From Alisma plantago-aquatica (Eukaryota; Streptophyta; Magnoliopsida; Alismatales; Alismataceae), in contig OY856412.1 in the NCBI GenBank assembly GCA_963693085.1, forward strand, positions 343,555,457 to 343,619,456: a DNA stretch of 64,000 nt, in the 5' to 3' direction. Below, in pieces: positions 62,099 to 64,000 of the stretch. The notes beneath the pieces are model-generated. The model searched no databases. It saw nothing but the letters and a program-made list of their open reading frames with translations, and had not been told where the DNA came from. The position numbers were made by a program, and so were the translations under genes. Positions within the stretch are counted from its first letter, which is position 1. Every line of letters starts with the position of its first letter.

Positions 62099-63025
62099 AG
62101 GTATTGATCTTGTAAGAGTTCAGCCAGGTATTGGATTGTACCAATCCTGAGATCACAACCAGGTATTGGACTATGCCAATCCTGATAGAGTTCAACCAGG
62201 TATTGGATTGTACCAATCTTGAGATCACAACTAGGTATTGGACTCTACCAATCCTGATAGAGTTGATACATGTATTGGATTGTACCAATCCTGAGATCAC
62301 ATCCAAGTATTGGACTCTTCCAATCTTGATAGAGTTCATCCAGGTATTGGATTGTACCAATCCTGAGATCACAGCCAGGTACTGGACTCTACCAATCCTA
62401 ATAGAGTTCAGCCAGGTATTGGATTGTACCAATCCTTAGATCATAGCCAGGCATTAGACTCTGCCAATCCTGATAGAGTTCAGCTAGGTATTGGATTGTA
62501 CCAATCCTGAGATCACAACCAGGCATTGGACTCTTTCAATCCTGATAGAGTTCAGCCAGGTATTGGATTGTACCAATCCAGAGATGACAACTAGACATCC
62601 AACTCTTCCAATCCTGATCGAGTTCAGCCAGGTATTGGATTGTACCATTCCTAAGATCACAGCCAGGTATTGGACTCTACCAGTCCTGATAGAGTTCAAC
62701 CAGGTATTGGATTGTACCAATCCTGAGATCACACCCAGGTATTGGACTCTGCCAATCCTAATAGAGTTCAGCGAGGTATTGGATTGTACCAATCCTGAGA
62801 TCACAGCTACATATTGGACTCTGTCAATCCTGATAGAGTTCAGTCAGGTATTATATTGTACCAATCTTGAGATCACAGCCAAGCATTGGACTCTTCCAAT
62901 CCTGATAGAGTTCAGCCAAGTATTGGATTGTACCAATCCTGAGATCATAGAGTTCTACCAGGTATTGGGTTATACCAATCCTGAGATCAAAGCCAAGCAT
63001 TGGACTCTACCAATCCTGATATATG
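62099..63025. repeat. 72-bp dimeric tandem array
   Basis: Two related subunits alternate: A, about 35 bp (AGGTATTGGATTGTACCAAT then CCTGAGATCACA), and B, about 37 bp (AGGTATTGGACTCTACCAAT then CCTGATAGAGTTCA). A recurs every 72 bp from 62133 to 62781 and in more decayed form to about 62990, about 12-13 dimers in all. The 72-bp period is divisible by three, which keeps several frames open on both strands; these are not genes. Confidence 0.95.
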
Positions 63026-63215
63026 TAATACAAGTATTCCTCTTATCTCATGTAAGCATATTCAAAACACTATAGCCCTAATTTGTCTACAAGCATAAAG
63101 CATGTATGTCCAAGATTTCATTATTACTATAACCATTTATTATTATGATGATGATACTGGGCTTCCATTTCCCTAGTTTATTTTGAACATTAGCATTTCT
63201 TGCATGAGTCTTTTA

Positions 63216-63510
63216 TAAACATCTTGTCACCTCTCACTAGGCAACAACTATTCACTTTGCTCACAAGGCCCATTAAAAATCTTGTCACCTCTCACTAGGA
63301 AACAACTATCAACTTAGCTCACAAGGCCCATTAACATCTTCTCACCTCTCACTAGGCAACAATTATTCACATGGATTACAAGGCCCATTAAACATCTTGT
63401 TACCTCTTACTAGGAAACAATTATTCACATGGCTCTCATAGCCCTTTAAACATCTTATTACCTCTCACTAGGTAACAACTATCTCAAGGTCATAAGACCT
63501 AGATAATTGG
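63216..63510. repeat. 58-bp tandem array, five units
   Basis: Units beginning CTTGTCACCTCTCACTAGG start at 63223, 63281, 63338, 63396 and 63454 (spacing 57-58 bp). Each includes CAACTATTCAC and CACAAGGCCCATTAA with drift. Confidence 0.9.
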
Positions 63511-64000
63511 TATTATTTGAAACATCATAGCTCATGCTTAGCTATGCTCATTATCTCATGATACCAGTATGGTTTCAACACAATTAGGGTTCGGGTTTCC
63601 CTTTATTAACCAATGGTGGTTTCAAATTATATCATTACCCTTCATTATGGTTAAGGTTTCCCTTTTTAAGTGGGTTAGGGTTTTCAAGTACATTCATCAA
63701 GAATTGCAACCCTAAATCAGACTCCACATATATTATGAGTATCAATGTATACTCATTACATGAGTATTAAACAAGTATACGTTTCTCTTTCATCCTCACT
63801 AGGATATTAATTTCATCATACTCGATTAGGTTGTCTCAAACCTTCTCTCAAGGTACATTTACCCATATTTATCAAAATGCATTAAACCCTTCATGTCTTA
63901 AAGTATCATTTGACATAACACATTACATGTATAACTCAATCAAGTGTATTAGATTGAGGAGCTTCCTCCATATGGGGTATAGAGGTGTAGGTATGCTTCC
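63511..64000. other. Unassigned DNA at the window end
   Basis: TTAGGGTTCGGGTTTCCC and GTTAAGGTTTCCC recur with variation at about 63581-63680. No gene was seen. Confidence 0.5.

Noticed and set aside
62097..63075. Open frames of 102-194 codons on both strands
   Set aside because: Forced open by the 72-bp tandem array; the peptides are simple repeats in both directions.

Overview
The window is repeat-dense DNA from a large plant (flowering-plant) genome. The evidence is the content: Ty3/gypsy elements of the Athila/Tat type with tRNA-Asp primer sites, Ty1/copia fragments, an RTE-type LINE, a long Tekay/Del-like solo LTR, a CACTA DNA transposon with Ulp1-type protease coding, and a copy of a TGA-class bZIP transcription-factor gene. 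I found no intact host gene, no tRNA or rRNA gene and no CRISPR array. Nearly all long open frames are decayed transposon proteins or frames forced open by tandem repeats.

Layout. 1-6979: a plus-strand LTR retrotransposon (element 1) whose 5' LTR is cut by the window edge. It encodes only gag and protease, with two in-frame stops and a frameshift, and its LTR carries a 26-bp minisatellite. 6980-13403: an older relative (element 2) with an unassigned coding remnant and a 3' LTR split by a minus-strand, 5'-truncated RTE LINE. 13404-17286: decayed DNA with a gag scrap and a copia RNase H scrap. 17287-58361: a minus-strand gag-protease element (element 3), hugely expanded by insertions. Its internal part holds a 3.26-kb solo LTR with a 5-bp target duplication. 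Its 5' LTR is split by a 29.7-kb CACTA element (28005-57708) flanked by the 3-bp duplication GCA. The CACTA element itself carries a decayed transposase/Ulp1 gene, a purine/pyrimidine hairpin, a 0.9-kb GC-rich poly(A) retroposon with a 10-bp duplication, an apparently intronless TGA bZIP pseudogene, and a nested gypsy element (element 4, 44701-55286) with two LTRs, a 5-bp duplication and a recognisable but broken pol. 58362-64000: minus-strand copia reverse transcriptase/RNase H remains, a 72-bp dimeric tandem array and a 58-bp tandem array.

How the parts relate. Nesting gives a relative order: element 3 landed first; the Tekay-like LTR and the CACTA element entered it later; element 4 entered the CACTA element last, and its LTRs differ by about 4-5 percent over the stretch I compared by eye. 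Element 1's LTRs differ by about 5 percent over a stretch compared the same way. Elements 1 and 3 share gag, protease, primer site, 3' internal region and LTR ends, and neither has a visible reverse transcriptase or integrase. They look like one non-autonomous gag-protease lineage. Element 4 is the reverse case: protease, RT, RNase H and integrase are present but the gag core is missing. All calls come from reading the sequence; no database search was run.
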